From NCBI GenBank assembly GCA_035568175.1, contig DATMON010000004.1, forward strand, positions 124,001-188,000: a DNA stretch of 64,000 bases. The letters run 5' to 3'. Made by a program: the position numbers and the translations under genes. The DNA is from AV40 sp035568175. GTDB lineage: Bacteria > Verrucomicrobiota > Verrucomicrobiia > Chthoniobacterales > UBA10450. The notes beneath the pieces are model-generated. The model did not search any database. It was not told where the DNA came from and saw nothing but the letters and a program-made list of their open reading frames with translations. Of the stretch, positions 8,703 through 16,803 are shown piece after piece (positions within the stretch are counted from its first letter, which is position 1; each line of letters begins with the position of its first letter).

Positions 8703-9854
8703 TTAGGCGCAGGCCAGCTCCGCTTCCGACCGCGGCCGGCTCGATGTCGATCTTTGCTGCGCGCCATTGAGATGCCGGTAATAGCTGTCGCGCTGGACAG
8801 GAACGCGTCGAGCCTCGCGAATAGCATGCTCCAGCGCGGCGATGCTTTGCTGTTGTGGCGTGGTCGCCCCCGCCATGTGGAAGATCCTTTCTTCCATGAT
8901 CGTCCCGTGCAAATCGTCCACCCCGTAACTGAGCGAAACCTGCGCCAGCGGTAGACCCAAGCTGACCCAATAGGCGGTCAGATGATCAATGTTATCGAGA
9001 TAAATGCGGCTGACGGCGAGATTGCGAAGCTGCTCAATGGCGGATGCGCGTTTGATATGAGCGAGCACTGTCGTTTGGGGCTCGAAGGCGAACGGAACAA
9101 AGCCGCTGAAGCCGGCGGTTTCATCCTGAAGTTGACGAAGCTGCCGCAAATGATCGACACGCTGCCCGAGCGTTTCGACGTGGCCATAGAGCATGGTGCA
9201 AGTGCTGCGACCGCCCATCCGATGCCAGAGCCGGTGAACTTCGAGCCATTCGTCGGCGGTCTCTTTCCCGCGGCAAATGCGATCCCGGACCTCAGGATCA
9301 AAAATCTCCGCGCCGCCGCCGGTGATCGAACCCAATCCCGCATCGCGGAGAAGCTCAAGCGTCTCCGGGATCGACATCTTGAAGATTCGTTGCGCGAGGT
9401 GGCGAACTTCAATCGCAGTAAAGGCTTTGATGTGGAGGTCGGGATCGAGCGCGCGCAACCCGCGCAAAAGATCGAGATACCACTCCTTCTTCAAGGTCGG
9501 ATGCAAACCGCCGACCATGTGGACTTCGGTAATTCCGAGCGGCAGCGCTTCCGCCACAGCTTGAATAATCTCGCTAACGGCATGCTCGAACGCGTGAGCG
9601 TCGCGTTTCTTGGCGGCAAACGCGCAAAACTGACACGACAAAACGCAGATGTTCGAATAGTTGATGTAACGATTATGGATGTAAGTAGCGAAATTGCCGT
9701 TTTTTCGCTCGCGCACGACGTTGGCCAGCATTCCGAGCGCGTTTAGATCGTTTGAGCGATACAAAGCTAGAGCTTCACTTTCGGAAATACGAGAGGCCGC
9801 CTCGATTTTCTCAGCGACCGGTCTAAGTTCCTTTGGAATAAGTGTGTAATTCAT
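8703..9854 (-). CDS. mqnE: Aminofutalosine synthase MqnE (radical SAM)
   Basis: A radical SAM enzyme joining the MqnA product to the adenosine moiety of S-adenosylmethionine to make aminofutalosine. I place the start at ATG 9854, giving 383 residues, because the frame upstream of it is not family-like. The Fe-S ligands are Cys70, Cys74 and Cys77 in CVLSCQFC. MqnE rather than MqnC is supported by TMLYGHVET, QDETAGFSGFVPFAF, AVSRIYLDNIDHLTAYW and the late DDLHGTIMEE segment. It is followed closely by mqnA. The gene diverges from an ECF sigma factor across 152 bases. Its 3' end contains a copy of AAGATCGACA read as Arg-Ser-Thr. Confidence 0.92.
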   Translation of the reverse strand: MNYTLIPKELRPVAEKIEAASRISESEALALYRSNDLNALGMLANVVRERKNGNFATYIHNRYINYSNICVLSCQFCAFAAKKRDAHAFEHAVSEIIQAVAEALPLGITEVHMVGGLHPTLKKEWYLDLLRGLRALDPDLHIKAFTAIEVRHLAQRIFKMSIPETLELLRDAGLGSITGGGAEIFDPEVRDRICRGKETADEWLEVHRLWHRMGGRSTCTMLYGHVETLGQRVDHLRQLRQLQDETAGFSGFVPFAFEPQTTVLAHIKRASAIEQLRNLAVSRIYLDNIDHLTAYWVSLGLPLAQVSLSYGVDDLHGTIMEERIFHMAGATTPQQQSIAALEHAIREARRVPVQRDSYYRHLNGAQQRSTSSRPRSEAELACA

Positions 9855-10006
9855 CCGGAGCCGACGCTGAAATCTATGGCTTACCATGCACAGACGACTC
9901 ACGAGTTGCAACAAAAAGCACCGTGGCCGTGCGACTGAAAAAGGCGTGCCGATGCATAAGGCGATAACATTCGAATCCGCACCCACCAATCAACGTCTGT
10001 TTATCA

Positions 10007-10606
10007 ATGGCCGATCCAGAAGCACCGGCGCGGGCCGAGGATGACGCCGAGGACGTCCGTCTGATGCGATTGATTGCGGACGGCGACACCACCGCATTCG
10101 AGCGACTCATCGGGCGGCATCAGGCGCTGGTCGCCGGCACCGTCGCCCGCATGCTCGGCAGCAATTCGGAGGTCGAAGACATCGCCCAGCAGGTTTTCAT
10201 TCGCGTCTGGAAAAGCGCGGGAAGGTACGTCGCGCGCGCGAAGTTCACGACCTGGCTGCTGAAGATCACGCGCAATCTCGTGTTTAACGAGATGCGCCGC
10301 GCCAAACGTCATCCGCATGTGCCGGTGCAAATCGAACCAGAAGCGGACGAGATGCCGTTAAAGGACGAGGCCACACCCACCCCCGACGCAACGCTCCTTC
10401 AAGTGGAATTACAGGCCGCGATTGAGAAAGCGATCACGCTACTTCCGGAAACCCAACGCATGGCGCTCGTGCTAAGGCGATACGAAGAGTTGAGCTACGA
10501 GGAAATCGCCGACGTTCTCGATCTGTCCGTGCCGGCAGTAAAGAGCCTGCTTTTTCGCGCGCGAACGGAATTGCGCGAGCGCTTAAAGGATTATTTGGAA
10601 CGATAA
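10007..10606 (+). CDS. ECF-type RNA polymerase sigma factor
   Basis: A 199-residue sigma-70 family factor with only regions 2 and 4. Region 2 spans about residues 20-105, with FERLIGRHQ, VEDIAQQVFIRVWKSA and the promoter-melting FTTWLLKITRNL. Region 4 spans about 140-195, with LPETQRMALVLRRYEELSYEEIADVL and the helix-turn-helix SVPAVKSLLFRARTELR. No anti-sigma factor gene is adjacent: the next gene is convergent. Regulation and regulon are therefore unknown. The hairpin at 10614 probably ends its transcript. Confidence 0.92.
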   Translation: MADPEAPARAEDDAEDVRLMRLIADGDTTAFERLIGRHQALVAGTVARMLGSNSEVEDIAQQVFIRVWKSAGRYVARAKFTTWLLKITRNLVFNEMRRAKRHPHVPVQIEPEADEMPLKDEATPTPDATLLQVELQAAIEKAITLLPETQRMALVLRRYEELSYEEIADVLDLSVPAVKSLLFRARTELRERLKDYLER

Positions 10607-10613
10607 AACCCAA

Positions 10614-10648
10614 AGAGGGCGGGACCCTTGCGGGCGCCCGCCCCCTCT
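10614..10648 (+). terminator. GC-rich hairpin after sigma factor gene
   Basis: AGAGGGCGGG at 10614-10623 can pair with CCCGCCCCCTCT at 10637-10648, leaving a two-base bulge and a 13-base loop. There is no clear T-run afterwards, so it may act only weakly, or in both directions for the convergent secretin gene. Confidence 0.4.
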
Positions 10649-10669
10649 CAACCCCACATTCCGAAATTC

Positions 10670-12385
10670 TTATTCGTCGCGATCTTTGGCGTCGCTCTTA
10701 AACTGGACCTTAGCAGCTTCCTCCGGCGCCGGAGGCGCGCCAGGCTTCGCATAATCAGCAGCGAGCTGCCGATGCGCAGTTGGGACCAAACGTACGGCGC
10801 CTTTGGCGTTGTTCCGCCAGCCGTTCGGATCCGCATATTCCTCGCCGACATGATGAACACCAGAGACCTGATCTTCCAAGCCGGTGCCGTAATGTTGATC
10901 GAGGATTGTTGGGGTCACGAAGATGAGCAGGTTGCGTTTGTGCCGCTCGTTGTCGTGACTTTGAAAAGCATAGCCGAGAAAGGGTATGTCGCCGAGCAGC
11001 GGAACTTTTGTCCGGGCTTTGCTCACTTGATCGGAGAGCAAGCCGCCGATGGCGAGCGTGTCGCCGCTCTTGATCAGCACATTGGAATCCAATGTGCGGG
11101 TGTCGATGATCGGACTGGTTACTACGGCGCCCGAGAAGTTAAACTGAAAATCCGAGACCTTATTGCTGATCTCTGGCTTCACAGAAAGGGTGATGAAGTC
11201 GTCCTTGTTGATTGATGGACGGACGATGAGCTTGTTGCCAAACACCTTATCTTGGAAGCCGCCAAATACCGCCGTGGCCGTTTGTTCGTTGAAATTAAGT
11301 TGTGGCACCGGCTGGTTTCTCGTGACCTCGATTTTGGCTTGCTGATTATCGGCGGTCACTACTCGTGGATTGGCCAAAAACTCGGCATCGGCATCCTCGT
11401 TTAGTGCCGTCAACGTCGCAGAAAATTGCGGGATGGATAGAATGGCAAACTGGCCCGGTATGAGGTGACTGAAGTCGCCGATGAGATTGTGGTTATTTGG
11501 ATTGCCAAGTGCAAAGCCGCTCGTTGGCGGATTAGCGCCGGGCACCGGACTGCCAGCCGCTATCGGATTGCCGTACGTAACTGTCTTAGGCTGGGTAGCG
11601 CTGCCAAACGTTCCCGCCCAGTTAATTCCGTATGCTTGCACTGGATCCGCGCTCACTTCAACCAGTCGCGCTTCGATCATGACTTGCTTGGTCGGCTTGT
11701 CGATCTGTACCAGCATTTTCCGAATGTTGTCGATGTTGCTGCGGGTCTCACGGAAGAAAATCGTGTTGGTGCGCTCGTCGATTTGCGGTGGATCTTTGCT
11801 CGCAAGTTGCGACGCTATCAGTGGCGAAATGTCCTTGGCTCGCGCGTAGCTGAATTGGTAGCTATCGCTTTCAGTCGGTTCAGCCGTCCGCTCGGTGGCG
11901 GTCTTGATGTAATAGACGTTGTCGATCCTATCCATGAAAAGCCCTTTGGCTTTGACGATGATCGAGATCGCCTGAAGTGCGGTCACGTCTTCCAACCGCA
12001 TCGTTACGGTACCGGTAACAGCATCACTCACAACCATGTTGACCTTGGCCTGGCGCGCGAGCAGTCGGAGCACTTGGCCGACGTCGTCGCCTTGAAATTC
12101 GCGTACGCCAACACCACCACTTTCGACCGTGGCATCGGCTTCGGTCAATGCCGGGGCCGTCACCGTGGAAGAGGTCGTCGTGGTCGACTTGACGGGTGCG
12201 CCGGGAGAAGCAGCCTGGGCTGGGGCTTGCACCAGCAACATCGGCGGATGGTCAGCCGGTTTGATTGGGTCCGGTGGTTGCGCGGGCCCCGCCTGGGCGG
12301 GATTGGTTTGAGCTTGTGACAAGGAAAGCATGCACAGGAACGCCACCGCCGCGACGCATCCCCGGTGCTTGAATGAAGTAACCAT
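10670..12385 (-). CDS. Secretin-family outer-membrane pore protein, PilQ/GspD-like
   Basis: A secretin that would form an outer-membrane ring for a type IV pilus or type II secretion system. I choose ATG 12385 (571 residues) because a signal peptide follows it directly (HRGCVAAVAFLCMLSLSQA). After a Pro/Ala/Thr-rich linker comes an STN/N0-like domain (EFQGDDVGQVLRLLARQAKVN, about 95-165). One N1-type repeat contains IDERTNTIFFRE and ends in IARL-type MIEARLVEVS. The C-terminal secretin core has VPLLGDIPFLGYAF and LLIFVTPTIL. A single N1-type repeat favours PilQ over GspD, but no pilin, ATPase or other assembly gene is nearby. The C-terminal tail (about 60 residues) is polar and atypical. Confidence 0.85.
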   Translation of the reverse strand: MVTSFKHRGCVAAVAFLCMLSLSQAQTNPAQAGPAQPPDPIKPADHPPMLLVQAPAQAASPGAPVKSTTTTSSTVTAPALTEADATVESGGVGVREFQGDDVGQVLRLLARQAKVNMVVSDAVTGTVTMRLEDVTALQAISIIVKAKGLFMDRIDNVYYIKTATERTAEPTESDSYQFSYARAKDISPLIASQLASKDPPQIDERTNTIFFRETRSNIDNIRKMLVQIDKPTKQVMIEARLVEVSADPVQAYGINWAGTFGSATQPKTVTYGNPIAAGSPVPGANPPTSGFALGNPNNHNLIGDFSHLIPGQFAILSIPQFSATLTALNEDADAEFLANPRVVTADNQQAKIEVTRNQPVPQLNFNEQTATAVFGGFQDKVFGNKLIVRPSINKDDFITLSVKPEISNKVSDFQFNFSGAVVTSPIIDTRTLDSNVLIKSGDTLAIGGLLSDQVSKARTKVPLLGDIPFLGYAFQSHDNERHKRNLLIFVTPTILDQHYGTGLEDQVSGVHHVGEEYADPNGWRNNAKGAVRLVPTAHRQLAADYAKPGAPPAPEEAAKVQFKSDAKDRDE

Positions 12386-12483
12386 ATAGTGGAAGTGAGA
12401 TAAGTGCTGGCCGGATAAAAGCAGGAAGCAGACCAGCCCTGTAACGTTTCCCACTACAACTCCGTAAAGGCCCGGGAAGTGGC

Positions 12484-13158
12484 CTAAACAGCGCGGTCCG
12501 AAATTTGCCGGACGGCTTGCACGAATGCCTTCACCCGCCGGGCATCTTTGCGGCCGGGCGAAATTTCGACTCCCGTCGTAACGTCGACTCCGCGTGGTCG
12601 GACGACCCTAACAGCCTCCGCAACGTTTTCTGGGTTCAATCCTCCTGCGAGAATTACGGTGATTTTGGGGTGGTGCCGCACGAATTCGGGCGCAAACTTC
12701 CACGGGAATGGCTTCCCCGTTCCGCCGAAGGCTCCACCCGCGCTCGAATCTAAAATCATCGTGTCGGTGAAATAGTTTGGCAGATCGGCTAGCGATTTGG
12801 AAGCGGTCACTGGCACTGCTTTTGCGAATGGAATTCCAGCGTCGGCGAGTCGCCGGCAGAATTCCGGCGGTTCGCCGCCGTGCAACTGCAAGGCGTCGAG
12901 GAACGGGAGCTGACTAATTCTGCACGCATCCTCCCAGTTTGGGTCCGCCATCACCGCGACTTTGCAAATCTCTCGCGGCAGTTTGTCTATCCAAGACGTG
13001 GCGCGATCGATGGAGACGTAACGTTTGCTGTGAGGAACCAAATTAAAACCCAATGCGTCGGCCCCGGCTTCAATTGCCAGGCGCGCATCGTCCTCGTTGG
13101 TTATGCCGCAAACCTTTACGAAAATCTGGCCGAGCGCGTTGAATTTGCCCCCAAACAT
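12484..13158 (-). CDS. trpF: Phosphoribosylanthranilate isomerase
   Basis: A 224-residue (beta/alpha)8 enzyme catalysing the Amadori rearrangement of N-(5-phosphoribosyl)anthranilate in tryptophan synthesis. Catalytic Cys is in VKVCGIT (residues 14-20) and the general acid Asp lies in MILDSSAGGAFGGTGKPF. The phosphate-binding loops ILAGGLNPENV and GVDVTTGVE are intact. The N-terminus is about nine residues longer than usual, and no closer ATG or GTG is available. No other trp gene is adjacent, so it stands alone between the secretin and a small membrane protein. Confidence 0.93.
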   Translation of the reverse strand: MFGGKFNALGQIFVKVCGITNEDDARLAIEAGADALGFNLVPHSKRYVSIDRATSWIDKLPREICKVAVMADPNWEDACRISQLPFLDALQLHGGEPPEFCRRLADAGIPFAKAVPVTASKSLADLPNYFTDTMILDSSAGGAFGGTGKPFPWKFAPEFVRHHPKITVILAGGLNPENVAEAVRVVRPRGVDVTTGVEISPGRKDARRVKAFVQAVRQISDRAV

Positions 13159-13167
13159 TCCGCGAGG

Positions 13168-13584
13168 TTATTGGCCGGGTTCGATCACGCGACCGCTCAC
13201 CTGTTTGATCTGGGTGTGATGAGTCAGGATATGGACGCGCCCATCGCTGCCGCGGAAAAACGCACTGAGCAGCCAGCTCACAAAAGAAATGATGATGGCG
13301 CCAAAAATTGCGCTCCAGAAGCCATGGACTTGGAAACAGGGCACAATCTCGCTCACGAACTTCAACATCAGCGCGTTAATGACCAAAATGAAGAGGCCGA
13401 GCGTCACGAGAATCAGCGGAAAGGTCAGGAACAGCAGGATCGGGCGAATAAAAGCGTTGATGATTCCGAGGAGAAGCGAAGCGCCTAGCAAGCAGCCGAT
13501 CCCGGTGTAATCGATTCCTACGATCGGCGCTGCCACAAACACGGCAAACGCCGTGACAAACCAACGAAAAACGAAGTGCCGCAT
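13168..13584 (-). CDS. Small four-helix membrane protein, phage-holin-family type
   Basis: A 138-residue integral membrane protein. I use ATG 13584 because the first membrane helix begins there (MRHFVFRWFVTAFAVFV). Further hydrophobic segments are GCLLGASLLLGIINAFI, ILLFLTFPLILVTLGLFIL and SAIFGAIIISFVSWLLSAF. This pattern matches the widespread chromosomal family annotated as phage holin family protein; a real lysis role is unlikely as no phage genes are present. It ends nine bases before trpF on the same strand and may be cotranscribed. Confidence 0.75.
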   Translation of the reverse strand: MRHFVFRWFVTAFAVFVAAPIVGIDYTGIGCLLGASLLLGIINAFIRPILLFLTFPLILVTLGLFILVINALMLKFVSEIVPCFQVHGFWSAIFGAIIISFVSWLLSAFFRGSDGRVHILTHHTQIKQVSGRVIEPGQ

Positions 13585-13705
13585 AACGAATGTTATTGGA
13601 AGTTGGTGTTTTCGCCAAGCAGAGTTCCACCAAATCCGCCGTGGCTTTTTTAGTGGATCCAGAAAACCGCTTGAAATCCAACTCCCCACAGTAAAGCGTA
13701 ATTTT

Positions 13706-13711
13706 GGGAGG
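13706..13711 (+). promoter_or_regulatory. Shine-Dalgarno site deciding a GTG start
   Basis: GGGAGG lies nine bases before GTG 13721. Strong Shine-Dalgarno sequences are uncommon in this window, and this one selects the GTG over the in-frame ATG further downstream. Confidence 0.65.
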
Positions 13712-13720
13712 AATTTGTTT

Positions 13721-14038
13721 GTGGCGAAGAAGAGCAAAGGAATGAGGAATGAATTGTCGGCTGACGCGGTACCGTCCGACAAAGCGGGCAAGATGAAAAC
13801 GCTTGGAAGATCGACATCTGCAAAAGGGAAGAAATCGCCGCCGCGCAAAAAGAGCGCCGCGCAAAAACCAAAACCGCTAGCGGCAGCTCCGCTCGGCCCG
13901 GATCTAAACGACGAACAAATTCGCATGCGTGCCTACTTCATCGCCGAACGCCGAAAGCGGTTCGATCTCCCTGGCGATGCAAATTCCGACTGGTTGGAAG
14001 CCAAACGACAGCTGCTTTCCGAAAGTGGTCCGCTCTGA
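13721..14038 (+). CDS. DUF2934 domain protein with basic N-terminal region
   Basis: A 105-residue protein of unknown function started at GTG 13721. Residues 1-60 are Lys/Ala/Pro/Ser-rich and probably disordered. Residues 62-100 carry the DUF2934 pattern: DEQIRMRAYFIAERRKRFDLPGDANSDWLEAKRQL, that is an Arg-Ala-Tyr/Ile-Ala helix, a Gly-containing turn and a Trp-x-x-Ala-Glu/Lys helix. A nucleic-acid or protein-binding role is only a guess from the basic residues. It is divergent from the small membrane protein gene and convergent with the response regulator. Confidence 0.75.
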   Translation: MAKKSKGMRNELSADAVPSDKAGKMKTLGRSTSAKGKKSPPRKKSAAQKPKPLAAAPLGPDLNDEQIRMRAYFIAERRKRFDLPGDANSDWLEAKRQLLSESGPL

Positions 14039-14049
14039 TTCCTACGCAA

Positions 14050-14463
14050 TTAATGCGCGGACTCGATCGCGGGAACGGCTGCTTTGATTTTGTCCAACAG
14101 CCGATTGATCGCAAAAGGCTTGGCAACTAAACCGGCGACGCCCGGTTCCTTGAGCAACTCCTGAGCTCTCGCTTCCTCGGCTTTTCCGGAAATGAGTAAC
14201 AGCGGCGGAACTTCTCTCACCGGGTGGCTGTTCTGGTAAACTTTGCCGATCAAAAAAAACAACATCGCGCCATCGATCATCGGCATTTGGAAATCGAAGA
14301 TGAGCAGGTCGTATCTTTTCTTCAGCGCGATTTCGAACGCGTACTCGGGCTTGGGCGAAGTATCGACCTCGCACCACAGCGACGCCACCAACGCTTCCCG
14401 CACCACACGCAAGAGGGCCACGTCGTCGTCGACCATCAGGATCCGTTTTGGTTCGCTGGACAT
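14050..14463 (-). CDS. Stand-alone response regulator receiver domain
   Basis: A 137-residue CheY-like receiver with no output domain. The acidic pocket is VDDD at 11-14, the phospho-acceptor is Asp57 in IFDFQMP, Ser/Thr is in LLLISG and Lys is in VAKPF. The fold is complete and the short C-terminal tail is Ala/Ile-rich. No histidine kinase or effector is adjacent, so it may work as a phosphate relay or by protein-protein contact. It diverges from the small gene at 14522. Confidence 0.9.
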   Translation of the reverse strand: MSSEPKRILMVDDDVALLRVVREALVASLWCEVDTSPKPEYAFEIALKKRYDLLIFDFQMPMIDGAMLFFLIGKVYQNSHPVREVPPLLLISGKAEEARAQELLKEPGVAGLVAKPFAINRLLDKIKAAVPAIESAH

Positions 14464-14521
14464 CGTTCCACGCTTGCTTGAACAAACAGCCGTTTAAACC
14501 TTAAGTTTCGAAGAATTGCGA

Positions 14522-14770
14522 ATGCAAAAAGAGACTGTCGATCTTGCCGCCGCTCTGCGGGAGCGGCTCGCGCTTATTGGCGATGAAGACAGTCGACGCG
14601 ATCCGCCAGCGCACACCGCCCGATTGCGCGAGGTTTCAGAGAAGATCGAGAAGTTGGAAGCGGCGCTGCCAAAGCCAATCGACCCGCAGCTGGCCCACTT
14701 TCTCAAACGGAAAAGTTACGACAAGGCGCTCGAATTTTTAGAAGCGAACGCGACTAAGCAGCGCGCTTAG
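14522..14770 (+). CDS. Short alpha-helical protein of unknown function
   Basis: An 82-residue acidic/basic helical protein starting at ATG 14522; a TTG six bases upstream is also open. Residues 1-50 have heptad-like Leu/Ile spacing (LAAALRERLALIG, LREVSEKIEKLEAAL), suggesting a coiled coil. The second half contains FLKRKSYDKALEFLEAN. I do not recognise a family. Its stop codon overlaps the convergent rpsD stop by four bases. A copy of the 10-mer motif lies at 14536. It is small but has codon use like its neighbours. Confidence 0.55.
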   Translation: MQKETVDLAAALRERLALIGDEDSRRDPPAHTARLREVSEKIEKLEAALPKPIDPQLAHFLKRKSYDKALEFLEANATKQRA

Positions 14771-15378
14771 CGCGAATACAACTCGACGATCAATTGCTCG
14801 TTGACGATCGGCTGCATTTCTTCGCGCGACGGGATGTGCGCGACCTTTCCTTTGAGAGCGTCGCGATCGACGGTCAGCCAATCCGGCACCGGCACAATTT
14901 GCGTGAGCTCGAGATTGCGCAAGGCGAGCTGGCGCGACTTCGGTTTATCTTTGATCGCGACCTCGTCGCCGGCTTTCACGTTATAGGAAGCGACATTGAC
15001 GTTCCGTCCATTGACTTGAACGTGACCGTGAGACACGAGCTGACGCGCTCCATTGCGCGTGTTCGCCAAACCGAGCCGATAAATCACGTTATCGAGGCGC
15101 GTCTCGAGAAGTTGCAACAGCGTTTCACCAGTGACACCACGTTTGCGCAATGCGTTTTGGAAGATCCGGCGAAACTGTCTCTCGAGCAGTCCGTACTGAT
15201 AACGAAGCTTTTGCTTCTCGCCGAGTGCGATGGCGTAATCGGATTGTTTACGGCGTGAGCCTTTAGGGCCGTGCATCCCCGGCGGATAATTTTTCCGCTC
15301 GAGTGACTTCGACGGTCCAAAAATCTGGACGCCATAACGGCGGCTGATTCTTGTTTTCGGTCCGGTGTATCTGCCCAT
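14767..15378 (-). CDS. rpsD: 30S ribosomal protein S4
   Basis: A 203-residue 16S rRNA assembly-initiator protein. MGRYTGPKTRISRRYG at the start is typical, and the S4 RNA-binding domain (LETRLDNVIYRLGLANTRNGARQLVSHGHVQVNG) spans about 90-150. There are no zinc-ligand cysteines at the N-terminus, so this is the C-minus type. It is the last gene of the ribosomal run: rpoA and rplQ, which usually follow, are absent here. The junction with rpsK is TGA-TTTT-ATG. Confidence 0.97.
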   Translation of the reverse strand: MGRYTGPKTRISRRYGVQIFGPSKSLERKNYPPGMHGPKGSRRKQSDYAIALGEKQKLRYQYGLLERQFRRIFQNALRKRGVTGETLLQLLETRLDNVIYRLGLANTRNGARQLVSHGHVQVNGRNVNVASYNVKAGDEVAIKDKPKSRQLALRNLELTQIVPVPDWLTVDRDALKGKVAHIPSREEMQPIVNEQLIVELYSR

Positions 15379-15382
15379 AAAA

Positions 15383-16009
15383 TCAAACGCGGCGTTGCTT
15401 TGGCGGCCGGCAACCGTTGTGTGGAACGGGCGTCACGTCGCGAATCAAAGTGAGATCAAGGCCGATCGCCTGTAACGCGCGCACCGCAGATTCGCGTCCA
15501 GCACCCGGACCTTTGACAAGGACTTGGACTTCTTTGAGTCCGTGACCCATCGCCTGCCGCGAAGCGTCCTGCGCAACCAATTGCGCAGCATAAGCCGTGC
15601 TCTTGCGCGAACCTTTGAAACCAACTTTCCCAGCGCTCGACCAGCCGATCACGTTTCCATTCAAATCTGTGATTGTGACGATCGTATTGTTAAAGGTCGC
15701 GTAAACATGCGCGATGCCGGAATGAATGTTCTTGGCGCCTTTCGCCTTCACAATTTTCGGCTTCTCAACATCGTCCGCATCCAAGGTGAGGTTCTCGCGA
15801 GGCGCTGCAGCCGGAGCTGCTTCTTGCTTGCTCGACTTCGCCGGTTTTTTCGCTGGCTTCGTCTCGGCCGTGACTGGCGCTGTCGTTTCAGCAGCTGGCG
15901 CTGGTTGGACAGCCTGTTCTTTCGCTTCGCCAACCGCGGGCTTATCTTCGGCTTTTGGCTTCTTCGGCTTTTCCGCCTTCGACTTCGCTGGTTTTTTATG
16001 TTCGGCCAT
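15383..16009 (-). CDS. rpsK: 30S ribosomal protein S11 with long N-terminal extension
   Basis: The S11 core starts near residue 85 (GAKNIHSGIAHVYATFNNTIVTITD) and ends normally with NGCRPPKQRRV. Before it lies an extension of about 80 residues made almost only of Lys, Ala, Pro, Glu and Thr. The family is usually close to 130 residues, while this product is 208. The start at 16009 is the first ATG after the rpsM stop, so the extension is probably translated. S11 sits on the platform of the small subunit next to the mRNA exit. Confidence 0.95.
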   Translation of the reverse strand: MAEHKKPAKSKAEKPKKPKAEDKPAVGEAKEQAVQPAPAAETTAPVTAETKPAKKPAKSSKQEAAPAAAPRENLTLDADDVEKPKIVKAKGAKNIHSGIAHVYATFNNTIVTITDLNGNVIGWSSAGKVGFKGSRKSTAYAAQLVAQDASRQAMGHGLKEVQVLVKGPGAGRESAVRALQAIGLDLTLIRDVTPVPHNGCRPPKQRRV

Positions 16010-16014
16010 CTTAA

Positions 16015-16410
16015 TTAGACTTTGCCTGCTTTTGCTTCGGGATTACGGATCACGCCGACGGTCTTGCGCGGTCCTTTACGCGTGCGCGCGTTGGTCGATG
16101 TCCGCTGTCCGCGGACCGGCAGCCCGCGGCGGTGGCGCTGTCCGCGATAACAATTGATCGCCTGTAACCGTTTCAAATTTCCCTGAATATCGCGACGCAA
16201 ATCGCCTTCGATTTTGATCTTGTTGTTCGTAATCGCGTGAATGATTTCGTTGATCTGCTGCGGAGTAAGCTTATTGGCGCGTAGATTCGGATCGATGTTT
16301 GTTTGCTCCAAAATCTTGCGCGCAGTGCTAAATCCGATGCCGTAGATATAGGTCAGCGACGCTTCGATGCGTTTGTCCGCTGGGATTTCAACTCCGAGTA
16401 ATCGTGGCAT
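16015..16410 (-). CDS. rpsM: 30S ribosomal protein S13
   Basis: A 131-residue protein of the head of the small subunit that contacts tRNA and the 50S subunit. MPRLLGVEIPADKRIEASLTYIYGIG and the basic C-terminal GLPVRGQRTSTNARTRKGPRK are diagnostic. It lies between rpmJ and rpsK in the usual order. Confidence 0.97.
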   Translation of the reverse strand: MPRLLGVEIPADKRIEASLTYIYGIGFSTARKILEQTNIDPNLRANKLTPQQINEIIHAITNNKIKIEGDLRRDIQGNLKRLQAINCYRGQRHRRGLPVRGQRTSTNARTRKGPRKTVGVIRNPEAKAGKV

Positions 16411-16431
16411 TGGTAAATCGTTAAATAAACA

Positions 16432-16545
16432 TCAGCCCTGGCGCTGTTTGTGCCTCGGATTTTTGCAAATCACACGCACCACATTCTTGCGCTTCACAAT
16501 CTTACAGCTTTCACAAAGTCTCTTAACTGAGGGTCGCACTTTCAT
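16432..16545 (-). CDS. rpmJ: 50S ribosomal protein L36
   Basis: A 37-residue protein from ATG 16545 to TGA 16432. It begins MKVRPSVKRLCESCKIVKRK and keeps the zinc-ribbon ligands Cys11, Cys14, Cys27 and His32 (CKNPRH), so it is the zinc-binding form. It lies between infA and rpsM, its standard place. Confidence 0.96.
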   Translation of the reverse strand: MKVRPSVKRLCESCKIVKRKNVVRVICKNPRHKQRQG

Positions 16546-16584
16546 ATCGGTCTAAACGAAAAACGCGGAGACGTGTCCGCGTTG

Positions 16585-16803
16585 TCACTTCTGGCGGAAG
16601 GTGATCCGCCCCTTCGACAAATCGTAGGGAGATACCTCTAGCATAACTTTGTCGCCGGGCAAGATACGAATAAAGTGGAGCCGCATTTTTCCCGAAATGT
16701 GGGCCAAAACGCGGTGACCGTTCGGCAGCTCGACCCGAAACATGGTATTCGGAAGCAGTTCGACGACAGTGCCTTCTACTTCAATTGCGTCTTTCCGCGC
16801 CAT
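16585..16803 (-). CDS. infA: Translation initiation factor IF-1
   Basis: A 72-residue OB-fold factor that occupies the ribosomal A site during initiation. EVEGTVVELLPNTMFRVELPNGH and HISGKMRLHFIRILPGDKV are conserved. The start codon lies inside the map gene: the last 28 bases of map overlap infA in another frame, which suggests translation coupled to map termination. Confidence 0.97.
   Translation of the reverse strand: MARKDAIEVEGTVVELLPNTMFRVELPNGHRVLAHISGKMRLHFIRILPGDKVMLEVSPYDLSKGRITFRQK

Noticed and set aside
8982..9746. 254-codon plus-strand frame opposite mqnE
   Set aside because: Antisense to the radical SAM gene with its Cys motif; no independent evidence.
9855..9989. Upstream extension of mqnE
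   Set aside because: The extra 45 residues do not resemble MqnE and ATG 9854 gives the expected N-terminus.
11465..12319. 284-codon plus-strand frame opposite the secretin gene
   Set aside because: Antisense shadow of a recognisable secretin; no motif of its own.
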